Source of the DNA: Ancylomarina subtilis
Lineage (GTDB): Bacteria > Bacteroidota > Bacteroidia > Bacteroidales > Marinifilaceae
Direction: 5' to 3'
Assembly: GCF_004217115.1 (NCBI RefSeq)
Contig: NZ_SHKN01000001.1
Span: 809,781-873,780, forward strand
Length of the DNA: 64,000 bases
The notes under the pieces were generated by a model. The model was not told the origin of the DNA and did not search any database. It saw only the letters and a list, made by a program, of their open reading frames with translations. Positions within the stretch are counted from its first letter, which is position 1. The number at the start of each line of letters is the position of its first letter. Positions 18,908 to 28,576 of this stretch are shown one piece after another. The position numbers and the translations under genes are program-made.

Positions 18908-19003
18908 ATACTTATATTTTCATATTGATTATAAGTTAACAATAATTTGAGTATTAAACTTCAATCAATTCATTTTTTTAATTAATAATTTGAATACAAT
19001 TCT

Positions 19004-20797
19004 CTAAATATCTTTCAGATAAGTTTTTGGGATAGGAAAAGATTGATTTAAAAGTGCAGAGGCCATTGTCTTGCCCTGAGCATCTATCATCAAGGATTTT
19101 GTTCCCCCTCCATCCAAAGATTCTTCCAGTAAAAAATTCAATGCCAACAGATTATCCAATTCATAACGTTTAACTCTCCCTTTACAAATACCTTTAAACA
19201 TGCTTTTGATGATCTCAGGCGTCAATTTTGATTTCAAATAATGATAAATCTCCTCAGACCGAGCTAAAACACCAATATTAAAGGTATCTCCCTTGTCTCC
19301 GGAACGAGCCATACAGACCTCTCGTAATGGCACATCAATCATTTCCGAATCTGAATAATGATCTCCCTGAGAAGAATCAACTTGTGTGCTTTGTGGGATA
19401 AAATCTGCCTCATTTCCCAATACAGAATCAATATCATACGTTTCCTGAATATCTCCCTGAGAATCTAAAACATGCACTGTAGATTGAATCAATGTTTTGG
19501 GAATCAAAGTTGGCCAATAAGTAATAACCTGCTGATTTCTGGCTCTGCCTCCCGTTACTGCAACACCAGGAGGTCCACTTAAAATCAGCGGCGCAATACT
19601 GGTTGAAAATCGTTTAATCTTATCAAGATCATCATCGTAAACCGAGAAACGAAGGAGAATTTCATTGGGATCGATATCTTCAACCAAATTTTGATGACAC
19701 GCATTATAACCAATATATTCCGTATTGGTTTTCTTATAATCTGTGTTCAAACGTTGCCAGAATATCTTTTCAAATTCACGAGCCTTATTCAGAACTCGAC
19801 CTCCCGAAATTACAATAGAACTAACCGCCTTATAACCATCCTCATAAGCCATTGACACCTTTAAAAAGTGAGTTGAAGGATGCCCTTTCGCATTTTTAAC
19901 CAAAACACGGTTCGGTGCCAACTCTTTTAGTTCCAGTTGACTAAAATCGGCAACCACATCCGGACTGATATAATGCTTGGGATCACCCATTTCATAAACC
20001 AATTGCTCACGAATGGTATCCCGACTAATTAAACCGCCTGTATTGGGATGCTTGTAAACTTCGAAACTGCCATCACGACTCATCTCTACGATGGGATAAC
20101 CCATATTATCCCAAAGGCTTACCTTTTGCCAATCGGTGAAATTTCCCCCACTGGCCTGAGCACCACATTCAATAATATGGCCTGCAACCAAACCCGCAGC
20201 TAGTTTATCCCAATCATCCAGTTCCCAGCCGAGTTCATAAATCATGGGAGCCATGGTTATGGATGTATCCGTGACTCTACCGGCAAGAATCAAATCAGCA
20301 CCACTATCGAGAGCTTTTAATAAAGGAGGAACCCCCAAATAGACATTGGCAGACTGAATATTTTCTTTGATTCCTTCAAAATCATCACCCGTTTCCATGT
20401 CAGTAAAACTGGCCTTTTCAGGATAAAACTCATCAATCCGATCGATAATGTTATCACCAATGACAACAGCAATTTTCAAATCGACACCCTTATGTTTTAA
20501 TTCAGAAAGAATTTTGCGTGCACAAGCCAGAGGGTTAATCCCTCCCGCATTGGTAAGCATCCGCACTTTCTTTTCTTTCATCAATTCAGCCACATCAACA
20601 ATCTGATCAACAAAATCGCCCACATAACCCATGGCTTCATTTTTCAATTGCTGTTTTCGAAGAATACTCATGGTTACTTCAGCTAAGAAGTCTGAAGAAA
20701 TATAATCGACTTCTCCCCCTTCTAACTGACGTCTTAATACGCCAAGATCATCTCCCCAAAAACCACCGGCATTTGCAATACGAATTTTGTTTTTCAT
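19004..20797 (-). CDS. AtuA-like (DUF1446) acyclic terpene utilisation family protein
   Basis: The 597-residue protein has the family start (RIANAGGFWGDDLGVLRRQL) and the strings ACARKIL, ADLILAGRVTDTSITMAP and GGLISRDTIREQLVYEMGDP of the DUF1446 domain (about residues 4-450). A C-terminal ferredoxin-like AtuA domain follows (CMARSGDKGDTFNIGVL, about 497-513). The length equals AtuA of Pseudomonas. AtuA is needed for growth on citronellol-type terpenes, but homologues occur widely in leucine-degradation clusters. The biochemical reaction is not established. Here it lies between the dehydrogenase and the biotin-carboxylase subunit. Confidence 0.85.
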   Translation of the reverse strand: MKNKIRIANAGGFWGDDLGVLRRQLEGGEVDYISSDFLAEVTMSILRKQQLKNEAMGYVGDFVDQIVDVAELMKEKKVRMLTNAGGINPLACARKILSELKHKGVDLKIAVVIGDNIIDRIDEFYPEKASFTDMETGDDFEGIKENIQSANVYLGVPPLLKALDSGADLILAGRVTDTSITMAPMIYELGWELDDWDKLAAGLVAGHIIECGAQASGGNFTDWQKVSLWDNMGYPIVEMSRDGSFEVYKHPNTGGLISRDTIREQLVYEMGDPKHYISPDVVADFSQLELKELAPNRVLVKNAKGHPSTHFLKVSMAYEDGYKAVSSIVISGGRVLNKAREFEKIFWQRLNTDYKKTNTEYIGYNACHQNLVEDIDPNEILLRFSVYDDDLDKIKRFSTSIAPLILSGPPGVAVTGGRARNQQVITYWPTLIPKTLIQSTVHVLDSQGDIQETYDIDSVLGNEADFIPQSTQVDSSQGDHYSDSEMIDVPLREVCMARSGDKGDTFNIGVLARSEEIYHYLKSKLTPEIIKSMFKGICKGRVKRYELDNLLALNFLLEESLDGGGTKSLMIDAQGKTMASALLNQSFPIPKTYLKDI

Positions 20798-20857
20798 GAT
20801 TCTATCATTTTATTAACATCGAAATATTATCCCGATTGTATCCGTTCATAATTTATC

Positions 20858-22834
20858 CTACACCTCAATCAACTTAATTAGTTCCATTTGACTTGTTACC
20901 TGCTCGCCTTCTCTAATCACAATTTCAGAAACCATCCCATTAAAAGGGGCCAATATACTGTTCTCCATTTTCATAGATTCCAAAATAAGCAGCACCTCGG
21001 ACTTCTGAATTTTATCCCCGGCCTTTACATTAATTTTAACAACTTTGCCCGGAAGTGGGGCCAGAATACGATCACCTGCATGCCCATCACTTGCAAAATT
21101 TTCATTAAAAAGTTCATTCCCGGAATCAGACCAGCGTCTCAAAGACATTAAAATACCTTTACATGAGACATGAGCTTGATTGCATTCATTTTTTGAAATG
21201 TAAAACGTAAAAATTTTGCCATTATAAATCAGATTCACGCAATTTTCTTTCAAATTCAACTTTTCAAACGTATATAACACACCGTCAATCTCGTAAGTCA
21301 GATCATCCTTGAATGTGACATCAATCAACCTGTCTTCATGACTAATTTTGAAAGCTTTACGAGCATTTCGCCAAAAACCGATTTCTTCCCAAATATTCTG
21401 AGGTTTTCCAAGCCTTAAATCGTAATGAGAGAAAGCTGCGTAGAACAAAGACAGATCGATAGATTTTTGATCTTCCTTCATTCTCTGCTTAAGTTGCTGC
21501 TCGTTTTGCTTACAAAAATGGGTTGAAATTTGGTTCTTGATGTATTCTTCTGTTCCGATCAGATTCTTAAGAAAATGAATGTTGTTTTTAATGCCATGAA
21601 TGTGATAGTCAGACAAAGCTTCTTTCAGACCATTAATGGCCAACACTCTTGTTTCATCCCAAACAATCAATTTTGATATCATGGGGTCAAAATCGGGATG
21701 AATTGTACCCGCTTTTGAGAGTGACGAATCAATACGTAGCTTCGTATTGCTCACACTAGGCTCCTTATAAAATTCAATATCGCCGGGTGCCGGAATAAAA
21801 TCCAGATCAGGATCTTCGGCATAAATTCTAGCTTCAATAGCATGCCCACTTAAAACGATATCTTCCTGCTTCAATTGAAGCTTTTTACCGGAAGCAATTG
21901 CCAATTGCTGCTCAACCAAATCGACACCTGTAATCATTTCTGTAACGGGATGTTCAACCTGAATTCGGGTATTCATCTCAAGAAAATAGAAGTTTTGATT
22001 TTCATCCATCAAAAACTCAATTGTTCCTGCATTGGAATAGCCTAAAGCTTTGGTCAAACGAACAGCCGCTTGTCCCATTCGTTCTCTAAGTTCAGAATCC
22101 ACGCTAGACGATGGCGCTTCTTCAATAATCTTTTGAAAACGTCTTTGTATGGAGCATTCTCTCTCAAATAAATGAATGGCATGTCCATATTTATCGGCTA
22201 GTACCTGAACTTCAATATGTCTTGGATTCTCAATATACCGCTCCAATAAAACCTCCCCATCACCGAAGTATTTCTCAGCCTCACGCGAGGTGGCAGTAAT
22301 TGCAGATTCCAGATCGGATTCAGATCGCACAATTCGCATGCCTTTACCTCCACCACCTGCTGCAGCTTTCACTAATACGGGAAATTGCAAGTTTTTTGAA
22401 TTCTTCAATAAACTCTCCTTATCGCCAATAATCCCTTCTAAAACAGGTAGATTCTGTAATACAGCAAATTCACGTGCATTAACCTTATTACCCATCAGCT
22501 CAATAGACTCCGCATCAGGTCCAACAAAGTCGATATTTGCCTCAAGGCAAGCTTTGGCAAAAGCAGGATTTTCAGCAAGAAACCCATAGCCCGGATGAAT
22601 AGCATCAGCCTTATTTTCTATAGCAATCTTAATAATCTGTTGCTTATCCAAATAGGTTGATAAAAGATCATTTCCTTTGAGAGGGTAAGCCTCATCAGCA
22701 AATTGAACATGATCAGCCTCTTTATCCTTATCTGAATAAATAACCAAAGTTGAAATGCCCAATTTTCGGGCCGTTCGAATGATTCGAACCGCAATTTCAC
22801 CTCTATTTGCTATTAGTAGTCGTTTATAATACAT
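20858..22834 (-). CDS. Acyl-CoA carboxylase biotin subunit (methylcrotonyl-CoA type)
   Basis: The ATG at 22834 (658 aa) begins with the typical biotin-carboxylase start MYYKRLLIANRGEIAVRIIR; a TTG three codons upstream is in frame. Domains are the biotin carboxylase N-domain, an ATP-grasp domain with the glycine-rich loop KAAAGGGGKGMRIV and EMNTRIQVEHPVTEM, the C-domain, a linker domain, and a C-terminal biotinyl domain with LESMKMEN (biotinyl Lys at about 622). Together with the carboxyltransferase at 23.7 kb it forms 3-methylcrotonyl-CoA or geranyl-CoA carboxylase. Leucine context favours the former. Biotin ligase is elsewhere. Confidence 0.92.
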   Translation of the reverse strand: MYYKRLLIANRGEIAVRIIRTARKLGISTLVIYSDKDKEADHVQFADEAYPLKGNDLLSTYLDKQQIIKIAIENKADAIHPGYGFLAENPAFAKACLEANIDFVGPDAESIELMGNKVNAREFAVLQNLPVLEGIIGDKESLLKNSKNLQFPVLVKAAAGGGGKGMRIVRSESDLESAITATSREAEKYFGDGEVLLERYIENPRHIEVQVLADKYGHAIHLFERECSIQRRFQKIIEEAPSSSVDSELRERMGQAAVRLTKALGYSNAGTIEFLMDENQNFYFLEMNTRIQVEHPVTEMITGVDLVEQQLAIASGKKLQLKQEDIVLSGHAIEARIYAEDPDLDFIPAPGDIEFYKEPSVSNTKLRIDSSLSKAGTIHPDFDPMISKLIVWDETRVLAINGLKEALSDYHIHGIKNNIHFLKNLIGTEEYIKNQISTHFCKQNEQQLKQRMKEDQKSIDLSLFYAAFSHYDLRLGKPQNIWEEIGFWRNARKAFKISHEDRLIDVTFKDDLTYEIDGVLYTFEKLNLKENCVNLIYNGKIFTFYISKNECNQAHVSCKGILMSLRRWSDSGNELFNENFASDGHAGDRILAPLPGKVVKINVKAGDKIQKSEVLLILESMKMENSILAPFNGMVSEIVIREGEQVTSQMELIKLIEV

Positions 22835-22843
22835 GTGTATCAA

Positions 22844-23632
22844 TTATTTCACCCAATTTGGTTTTCTTTTCTCCAGGAAAGAATTCATTCCCTCCTGGCC
22901 TTCATCTGATTTTCTTAAATCTGCTATCATCTTGGCGGTATAAGTCATCGCTTCTTCATGAGTCAGACGATTACTCATATCGTAGAGCAACTTTTTACAT
23001 TGCGAAACAGCAATAGGCCCACTCGAACCCAAATTGGTAATCAATTCGTCGAGCTTTGCTTTTCTCTTTTTTTCTCCCAAGGCCCAATTCACCAAACCGT
23101 ATCTCATTGCTTCTTTTCCTGAAAAACGGATTCCTGTCAGCATAAGTTCTTTCGATTTGTATTCGCCCACACGTTTCATCACATAGGGTGAAATACAAGC
23201 CGGAACGATACCAATTTTCACTTCGCTCAGTGAGAAAACAGCATTCTTATCGGCTAGAACAAAATCACAGGCTGCCAACAAACCATTAGCACCTCCAATG
23301 GCTGCACCATGTACCAAAGCTATAGTTGGAAACTTACATGAGTAGATGGTATTGAAACATTGAGACAGCTTAAAACTCTCCTGAAAATTCTCCTCGTGAG
23401 TGTAATTCACGACTGATTTCATCCACTTCAGGTCAGCTCCTGCGCAAAATGAAGGACCTCTACCTTCGAGAATTAACAGTCGGATGTCTTTGTAATCCAT
23501 TTTTTCAACCTTCGCAAAGCAATCAATCAATTCAGAAATCATTTCTTCATTAAAGGCATTATGTATTTCAGGTCGATTTAAATAAATATAACCAATCTGA
23601 TTTTCTATCTTAAATTCAATTGTTTTATACAT
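22844..23632 (-). CDS. Enoyl-CoA hydratase family protein (methylglutaconyl-CoA hydratase-like)
   Basis: The 262-residue crotonase-fold protein carries the oxyanion-hole segments SFCAGADLKWMKS and HGAAIGGANGLLAACDFVLA, plus SEVKIGIVPACISPYV, which is the form seen in LiuC/AUH-type hydratases. In leucine breakdown this enzyme hydrates 3-methylglutaconyl-CoA to HMG-CoA; in the Atu pathway a homologue hydrates isohexenylglutaconyl-CoA. It lies between the two carboxylase subunit genes with only 31 and 9 bases of spacing. HMG-CoA lyase, the next step of the leucine route, is not encoded in the window. Confidence 0.9.
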   Translation of the reverse strand: MYKTIEFKIENQIGYIYLNRPEIHNAFNEEMISELIDCFAKVEKMDYKDIRLLILEGRGPSFCAGADLKWMKSVVNYTHEENFQESFKLSQCFNTIYSCKFPTIALVHGAAIGGANGLLAACDFVLADKNAVFSLSEVKIGIVPACISPYVMKRVGEYKSKELMLTGIRFSGKEAMRYGLVNWALGEKKRKAKLDELITNLGSSGPIAVSQCKKLLYDMSNRLTHEEAMTYTAKMIADLRKSDEGQEGMNSFLEKRKPNWVK

Positions 23633-23663
23633 GATGTTCGTTTTATATTTTCACATCTAAAAT

Positions 23664-25271
23664 TTACATACGGAAAACACCAAATTTTGGTTCACCATAT
23701 TCCTTATTAAGTGAGGCTGCAATTCCCAAGGCCAATACCTGACGGGTTTCGGTCGGATCAATAATTCCATCATCCCACATGCGTGACGTGCTGTAATAAG
23801 GCGATCCCTCTTCCTCAAACTTATTTAAAATGGTCTCCCGGAGTGTATTCTTTTCAACTTCATCAAACTTCTGACCTCTTGACTTTAATTGTTGTTCTTT
23901 AACCTGAACCAAAACACCTGCTGCCTGTTCGCCCCCCATTACAGATATTCGGGCATTGGGCCACATCATCAGCAAACGAGGCTCATAAGCACGACCAGCC
24001 ATCGCATAATTGCCTGCACCAAACGAGCCTCCTACAATAATCGTAAACTTGGGTACCTGCGCATTGGCTACTGCATGCACCATTTTGGCTCCATCACGAG
24101 CAATGCCTTGATGTTCATATTCTTTCCCAACCATGAAACCTGTAATATTTTGAAGGAATACCAAAGGAATCTTACGTTGGCAACACAACTCGATAAAATG
24201 GGCCGCTTTTAAGGATGTTTCTGAAAATATAATCCCATTATTGGCAATAATTCCCACAGGATACCCCATAATTTTTGCAAAACCGGTAACGATGGTCGGG
24301 GCATAATTTTCTTTAAATTCGTTAAAGGAACTCCCATCCACGATTCGCATAATCAATTCACGAGCATCAACCGGCTTTTTAAGATCCAGAGGTGCTAATC
24401 CATAAAGTTCTTCAGGATCGTAGGCAGGTTCAATAACTTCAGATCGATCAATGCTTTGTTTTTTTGGAATAGGAATCGATTCGAAAATATTTCGGCAAAT
24501 CTGAATGGCATGCCTGTCATCTTCGGCAAGGTAATCGGCCACCCCGGATTTCGATGTGTGCACCTCAGCACCACCTAATTCCTCAGCCGTTACTTCTTCT
24601 CCTGTAGCCGCTTTCACCAATGGTGGTCCTCCGATAAAAATGGTTCCCTGTCCTCTGACAATAATGGTTTCATCACTCATGGCGGGTACATATGCGCCCC
24701 CTGCTGTACACGAGCCCATTACCATTGCAATCTGTGGAATTCCTTTTGCTGACATCTGAGCCTGATTGAAAAAGAATCGACCAAAGTCAAGCTTGTCAGG
24801 AAAGACATTTGCCTGTTCCGGTAGAAAAGCCCCACCAGAATCAACCATGTATATACAAGCTAAATGATTTTCCATGGCAATTTCCTGCGCACGGATGTGT
24901 TTTTTTATTGTAGACTCATTATAAGTCCCCCCTTTTACGGTTGCATCATTGGCAATGATGACACATTCACGCCCCTGAACCACGCCAATTCCGGTTATAA
25001 TTCCTGCCGAAGGAAATTGATTGTTGTATTGATCGTAAGCAGCAAGAGGTGACAGCTCTAGAAATGGGGTGTTTTTATCAAGAAGAAGCTCTATTCGATC
25101 ACGAGCAAGCAATTTGCCTCTGGATAAATGCTTTTCCCTTAACTTGGAATCAACGCCCTCTAATATCGACTTCAATTTATGACGGTAATCTGCAATAAGA
25201 GCTTGATAGGACTTCTTATTATCAAGAAATTCTTCCGATTGTGTATCTATTTTTGATTTTAAGCGGTACAA
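23664..25271 (-). CDS. Acyl-CoA carboxylase carboxyltransferase subunit (methylcrotonyl-CoA type), TTG start
   Basis: The 535-residue protein has the family N-terminus ([13 protein letters not shown]), the crotonase-like carboxyltransferase halves with [36 protein letters not shown] and [19 protein letters not shown], and the ending of MCC/GCC beta subunits. Length equals bacterial LiuB. The coding frame has no ATG near its 5' end, and a TGA closes the frame three codons upstream of the TTG at 25271, so TTG is the only plausible start. This is the first gene of the operon. MCC versus geranyl-CoA carboxylase cannot be settled by eye. Confidence 0.92.
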   Translation of the reverse strand: MYRLKSKIDTQSEEFLDNKKSYQALIADYRHKLKSILEGVDSKLREKHLSRGKLLARDRIELLLDKNTPFLELSPLAAYDQYNNQFPSAGIITGIGVVQGRECVIIANDATVKGGTYNESTIKKHIRAQEIAMENHLACIYMVDSGGAFLPEQANVFPDKLDFGRFFFNQAQMSAKGIPQIAMVMGSCTAGGAYVPAMSDETIIVRGQGTIFIGGPPLVKAATGEEVTAEELGGAEVHTSKSGVADYLAEDDRHAIQICRNIFESIPIPKKQSIDRSEVIEPAYDPEELYGLAPLDLKKPVDARELIMRIVDGSSFNEFKENYAPTIVTGFAKIMGYPVGIIANNGIIFSETSLKAAHFIELCCQRKIPLVFLQNITGFMVGKEYEHQGIARDGAKMVHAVANAQVPKFTIIVGGSFGAGNYAMAGRAYEPRLLMMWPNARISVMGGEQAAGVLVQVKEQQLKSRGQKFDEVEKNTLRETILNKFEEEGSPYYSTSRMWDDGIIDPTETRQVLALGIAASLNKEYGEPKFGVFRM

Positions 25272-25534
25272 TGTTTTTCATTTTTTGTGAGACATCTGAA
25301 CATACGCGACGTTCATTATATTCATCAAGTCATTATATTCAGGAAATAACCCTTGAATATAAATCAAATTTAAACAAAATACTAACAGGTCTGTTTTTCT
25401 TAATTAAAAATATCAGACTCAAAGAACAACTTATTATCAAACCTGACTTCGAATCCCAAACAGGCAAAATTTCAATCAAATAATTCTACTTCATTTCGAA
25501 TTATGCTATTACTCTCATTAACAGACTAACATCC
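25272..25534 (-). promoter_or_regulatory. Upstream region of the Liu-type operon with candidate -7 box
   Basis: The operon leader lies here. On the minus strand TAAATTTG (25372-25365) matches TAnnTTTG and would give a leader of about 85 bases. No clear -33 element or operator was found. A 12-codon ORF (start near 25317, minus strand) ends just before the TTG start. Its significance is unknown. Confidence 0.35.
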
Positions 25535-26362
25535 CTACTTTGAAATGTGCACATCTCTTTGAGGAAATGGAATTGTAACATTATTATTTCTGAAAGCCTC
25601 ATCAATAGCGAATCTCAATTCACTTTTAATATTTTCAACCAAGAAACTTTCCTTCACCCAAAAATACAACTGGAAGTCAAGTGAAGACTCCCCAAAATTG
25701 TTGAAACGAACAAAGGGCTCTGGCTTATTCGCAATCTTTTTATTTTCCTGTGCACAGTTTTTTAATAATTCACTCACCAACTTAACATTTGAACCATAAG
25801 CCACACCGACTTCAACAAAAAAACGGGTCTTAAAATCGATATGACTCCAATTGATAATTTTATCGTTTACAAACTTTGAATTAGGCACAATCATCACAAT
25901 GTCATCACGGGTTTTAATTTTCGATGTTCTCAAACCAATTTTAATAACCCTTCCTACTGTTTCGTCATCCAACTGAATCACATCATTAATCTGGAGATTA
26001 CGCTCTATTATCAAGACTAAACCTGAAGCGATATCATTAAAAAGTTGTTGAATTCCTAGACCAACTCCAACCAAAAGTGCCGCAATACTGGCAAGAAGAA
26101 CTGAAATTTGAACACCTACGGTATCAAGTAGAACTATAACTACAATTACCCAAGTGAGATATTTTATAAACAAAAAGACTGACCAATAAATACCTTGATC
26201 ACTCTCTCGCTTAGCAATAAACCGTTTAAATACCCGTTTCAAAATTCGTAACGCAATTATCGTTACCAAAACTACGGCTATCACAATCAGAACGCCATAA
26301 ACGCTAAGCGTAAAATTCTTAGATGTAATCAAACTATAATTCAAAAAATCACTTATTCCCAT
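25535..26362 (-). CDS. mscS: MscS-family mechanosensitive channel
   Basis: The 275-residue protein has three membrane helices (about 19-43, 60-82 and 86-110). The third carries the glycine/alanine-rich pore pattern LLASIAALLVGVGLGIQQLFNDIASG. A beta domain with IQLDDETVGRVIKIGLRTSKI follows, then an alpha-beta C-terminal domain. This is the small MscS architecture, opening under membrane tension during hypo-osmotic shock. It sits 58 bases after the electron-transfer operon, on the same strand, and may be read through, but has no functional link to it. Confidence 0.92.
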   Translation of the reverse strand: MGISDFLNYSLITSKNFTLSVYGVLIVIAVVLVTIIALRILKRVFKRFIAKRESDQGIYWSVFLFIKYLTWVIVVIVLLDTVGVQISVLLASIAALLVGVGLGIQQLFNDIASGLVLIIERNLQINDVIQLDDETVGRVIKIGLRTSKIKTRDDIVMIVPNSKFVNDKIINWSHIDFKTRFFVEVGVAYGSNVKLVSELLKNCAQENKKIANKPEPFVRFNNFGESSLDFQLYFWVKESFLVENIKSELRFAIDEAFRNNNVTIPFPQRDVHISK

Positions 26363-26420
26363 TTAGATACATTTCAAAAAATGACACAGCTTCTATTTTA
26401 ATTAAAATCTCTATGAACGA

Positions 26421-27218
26421 TTAAAGATCTAAAGCTTGAGCAACAATTTCAGCCAAATCCAGATTTTCAACTTCGTCCTCTTTATTCTTAAACTTAATCC
26501 CATCGGTCAGCATAGTCATACAAAAGGGACATGCCGTTGCCAACTTATCAACCTTTTGTTCCAGAACATCCTCTATACGCTCTATATTGACTTCTTTGTC
26601 GCCCTTCTCGGCATCCTTGAACATTTGCGCACCTCCGGCGCCACAACACAGTGCCGAACTTTTACAGCGTTTCATTTCTTTAACCTCACCGTAAACTGCC
26701 TTTACAATATTTCGGGGTGCATCGTATATCTTGTTTCCCCTTCCCAGATAACACGGATCGTGATAGGTGATACTTTGGTTTAAAAAAGGATTTGAATCCA
26801 ATTTTAAATTGCCTAGTTGAATCTGCTCATCCAAAAACTCTGTGTAATTAATCAATTCATAATTACCTCCCAAATCCGGATACTCGTTCTTAAGCGTATT
26901 ATAACAATGCGGGCAGGTGCAAACAATTTTTTTTATACCATAGCCATTTAAGATTTCAATATTTTGCATGGCTTGCATCTGAAAAAGCATTTCATTTCCC
27001 GCGCGTTTAGCCGCATCACCTGTACAACTTTCCTCAGTCCCCAGTACGGCGTAATTAATCTTTAGATGATTTAAAATTTTAGCAAACGAGCGTGCAACCT
27101 TCTGATAACGCAGATCATAAGCACCTGCACAACCAACCCAATATAAATAGTCTACCTGCTTTCCTTCAGCAGCCAAATCAGCCATTACAGGAATATCAAT
27201 TTTTGTGTCTGTTGTCAT
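26421..27218 (-). CDS. CCG-domain Fe-S protein, soluble part of an ETF:quinone oxidoreductase-like complex
   Basis: The 265-residue protein has two CCG-type cysteine-rich halves related to HdrB/GlpC/LutA. The second is clear (HDPCYLGRGN, then CKSSALCCGAGG, then CPFCMTML); the first is partly changed (GCAGAYD, then CTCPHCYN). Such domains bind a non-cubane or standard [4Fe-4S] cluster. It directly follows the membrane Fe-S protein and the etfBA genes. In many bacteria these two proteins are fused in one DUF224-type ETF:menaquinone oxidoreductase; here they are split. Electron transfer from ETF to menaquinone is inferred. Confidence 0.82.
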   Translation of the reverse strand: MTTDTKIDIPVMADLAAEGKQVDYLYWVGCAGAYDLRYQKVARSFAKILNHLKINYAVLGTEESCTGDAAKRAGNEMLFQMQAMQNIEILNGYGIKKIVCTCPHCYNTLKNEYPDLGGNYELINYTEFLDEQIQLGNLKLDSNPFLNQSITYHDPCYLGRGNKIYDAPRNIVKAVYGEVKEMKRCKSSALCCGAGGAQMFKDAEKGDKEVNIERIEDVLEQKVDKLATACPFCMTMLTDGIKFKNKEDEVENLDLAEIVAQALDL

Positions 27219-27255
27219 ATAATATAAATAAGATAGTTCTTTTTTTAAGTTTCTT

Positions 27256-28515
27256 TTATTCAGCCCATTTCATCCTATCCTCAGGAGAATATTGCCAGGG
27301 AGCACCATTGTTTTCGATATTCGCAAACATGGCATTCAAGCCTGATGGTGCTGAGGCTTCCTCCATCACCAAATACCTGCGCATATCCATAATCAGATTT
27401 GGATGACTAATTTCAATAGGGCATTCCTGTGCACAGGCATTACAAGTGGTACAAGCCCAAATTTCTTCTTCACTGATATAATCTCTGATCAAACTCTTCG
27501 TATCCTCTTTCCCCTTGATTAAGAGGCTGCCTTTCTCATTCATTCTGTGACGTAAATCCACAAATATCTTACGAGGTGATAAGCGTTTACCTGTAATGTT
27601 AGCCGGACAAACATCAGTACAACGTCCACATTGCGTACAGGCCAATGAATCCATATAATTACGCCAGGTCACATCTTCAATATCTTTCACTCCAAAACGG
27701 GAAACGTCTTCGGTTTCGTCATAACTCGCTTCAGGATTAAGCATCAGTTGCACCTCTTTCGTAACCGATTCAAGGTTTGGATATTTGGTTAAAGGATCGA
27801 GATTAGATAAGAAAACATTCGGTATGGATAAAAAAACATGAAAATGCTTTGAATAGGGCAAATAGTTTGCAAAAACAAAAATCAGTAAAAGATGAATCCA
27901 CCATCCCGATTCCTGAATCCCACCAAAATCAAGGCCAGTCCATTGTATAATCTGAGATGAAACGGGGTAAACACCTAAAACATGGTCAGAATGATTACTC
28001 AGATAACCCAGATTAAAAGCCAATAAGGATAACATCAAAAAACCAATAAAATAAAGTGAGAGTTGAGCATCCAGGTTTGCTTTCGGACCGATTTCAACGC
28101 CTTTAAATCGGCTAATATTCATATATTTCCTTCGGATGATAAACAACACAATAAAAATGAGAATGATAAAGGCAAATACATCTCCCGATGCCATCAAAAC
28201 ATCATAAAACCGATCTAAAAATGCAAATGACCGATCCGATCCTGTCAAACCATCAAAAACCATTTCGATACTACCAATTGTTATCACAAGAAATCCCCAA
28301 AAAACCAGTGCATGCATTAAACCAATAACAGGCTTTCTGAAGATTTTACGCTGACCGAATGCCACATTAAGCGTACGAGTCAAGCGTGCTGAGATATTTT
28401 TAATTGGATAAGCCGGTTTGGTTAGTTTAAAAAAAGCTCTTAAACGAAAAACAGACCAGGTAAAAACACCTAATGTACAAAGAAGAACAACTGTGAATAA
28501 CGTTTGTTTTATCAT
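27256..28515 (-). CDS. Membrane-bound 4Fe-4S dicluster oxidoreductase subunit
   Basis: The ATG at 28515 (419 aa) is preferred over an in-frame TTG at 28560. The N-terminal half has about five hydrophobic segments and resembles nitrate reductase gamma/HdrE, with conserved histidines (LMHALVFWGF; WWIHLLLIF; YSKHFHVF) that could hold haem b. The C-terminal half has two [4Fe-4S] motifs, CTQCGRCTDVCP and CTTCNACAQECP. With the CCG protein downstream and EtfAB upstream it is probably the quinone-reducing end of acyl-CoA oxidation (inference from context and family). Confidence 0.85.
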   Translation of the reverse strand: MIKQTLFTVVLLCTLGVFTWSVFRLRAFFKLTKPAYPIKNISARLTRTLNVAFGQRKIFRKPVIGLMHALVFWGFLVITIGSIEMVFDGLTGSDRSFAFLDRFYDVLMASGDVFAFIILIFIVLFIIRRKYMNISRFKGVEIGPKANLDAQLSLYFIGFLMLSLLAFNLGYLSNHSDHVLGVYPVSSQIIQWTGLDFGGIQESGWWIHLLLIFVFANYLPYSKHFHVFLSIPNVFLSNLDPLTKYPNLESVTKEVQLMLNPEASYDETEDVSRFGVKDIEDVTWRNYMDSLACTQCGRCTDVCPANITGKRLSPRKIFVDLRHRMNEKGSLLIKGKEDTKSLIRDYISEEEIWACTTCNACAQECPIEISHPNLIMDMRRYLVMEEASAPSGLNAMFANIENNGAPWQYSPEDRMKWAE

Positions 28516-28576
28516 GATGTCATTATTATAATTACGCAGAAAATAAAGAGTCAGGTTCAAACTGACTCAATTAATA

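Noticed and set aside
19004-25271. Calling the operon a terpene (citronellol/geraniol) pathway because of AtuA
   Set aside because: AtuA homologues also occur in leucine clusters, no other terpene-specific genes are seen, and butyrate kinase fits short branched acids better. Kept open, not asserted.
25440-25470. TTCGAATCCC, resembling a tRNA T-loop
   Set aside because: No matching T-stem, anticodon arm or acceptor stem is present.
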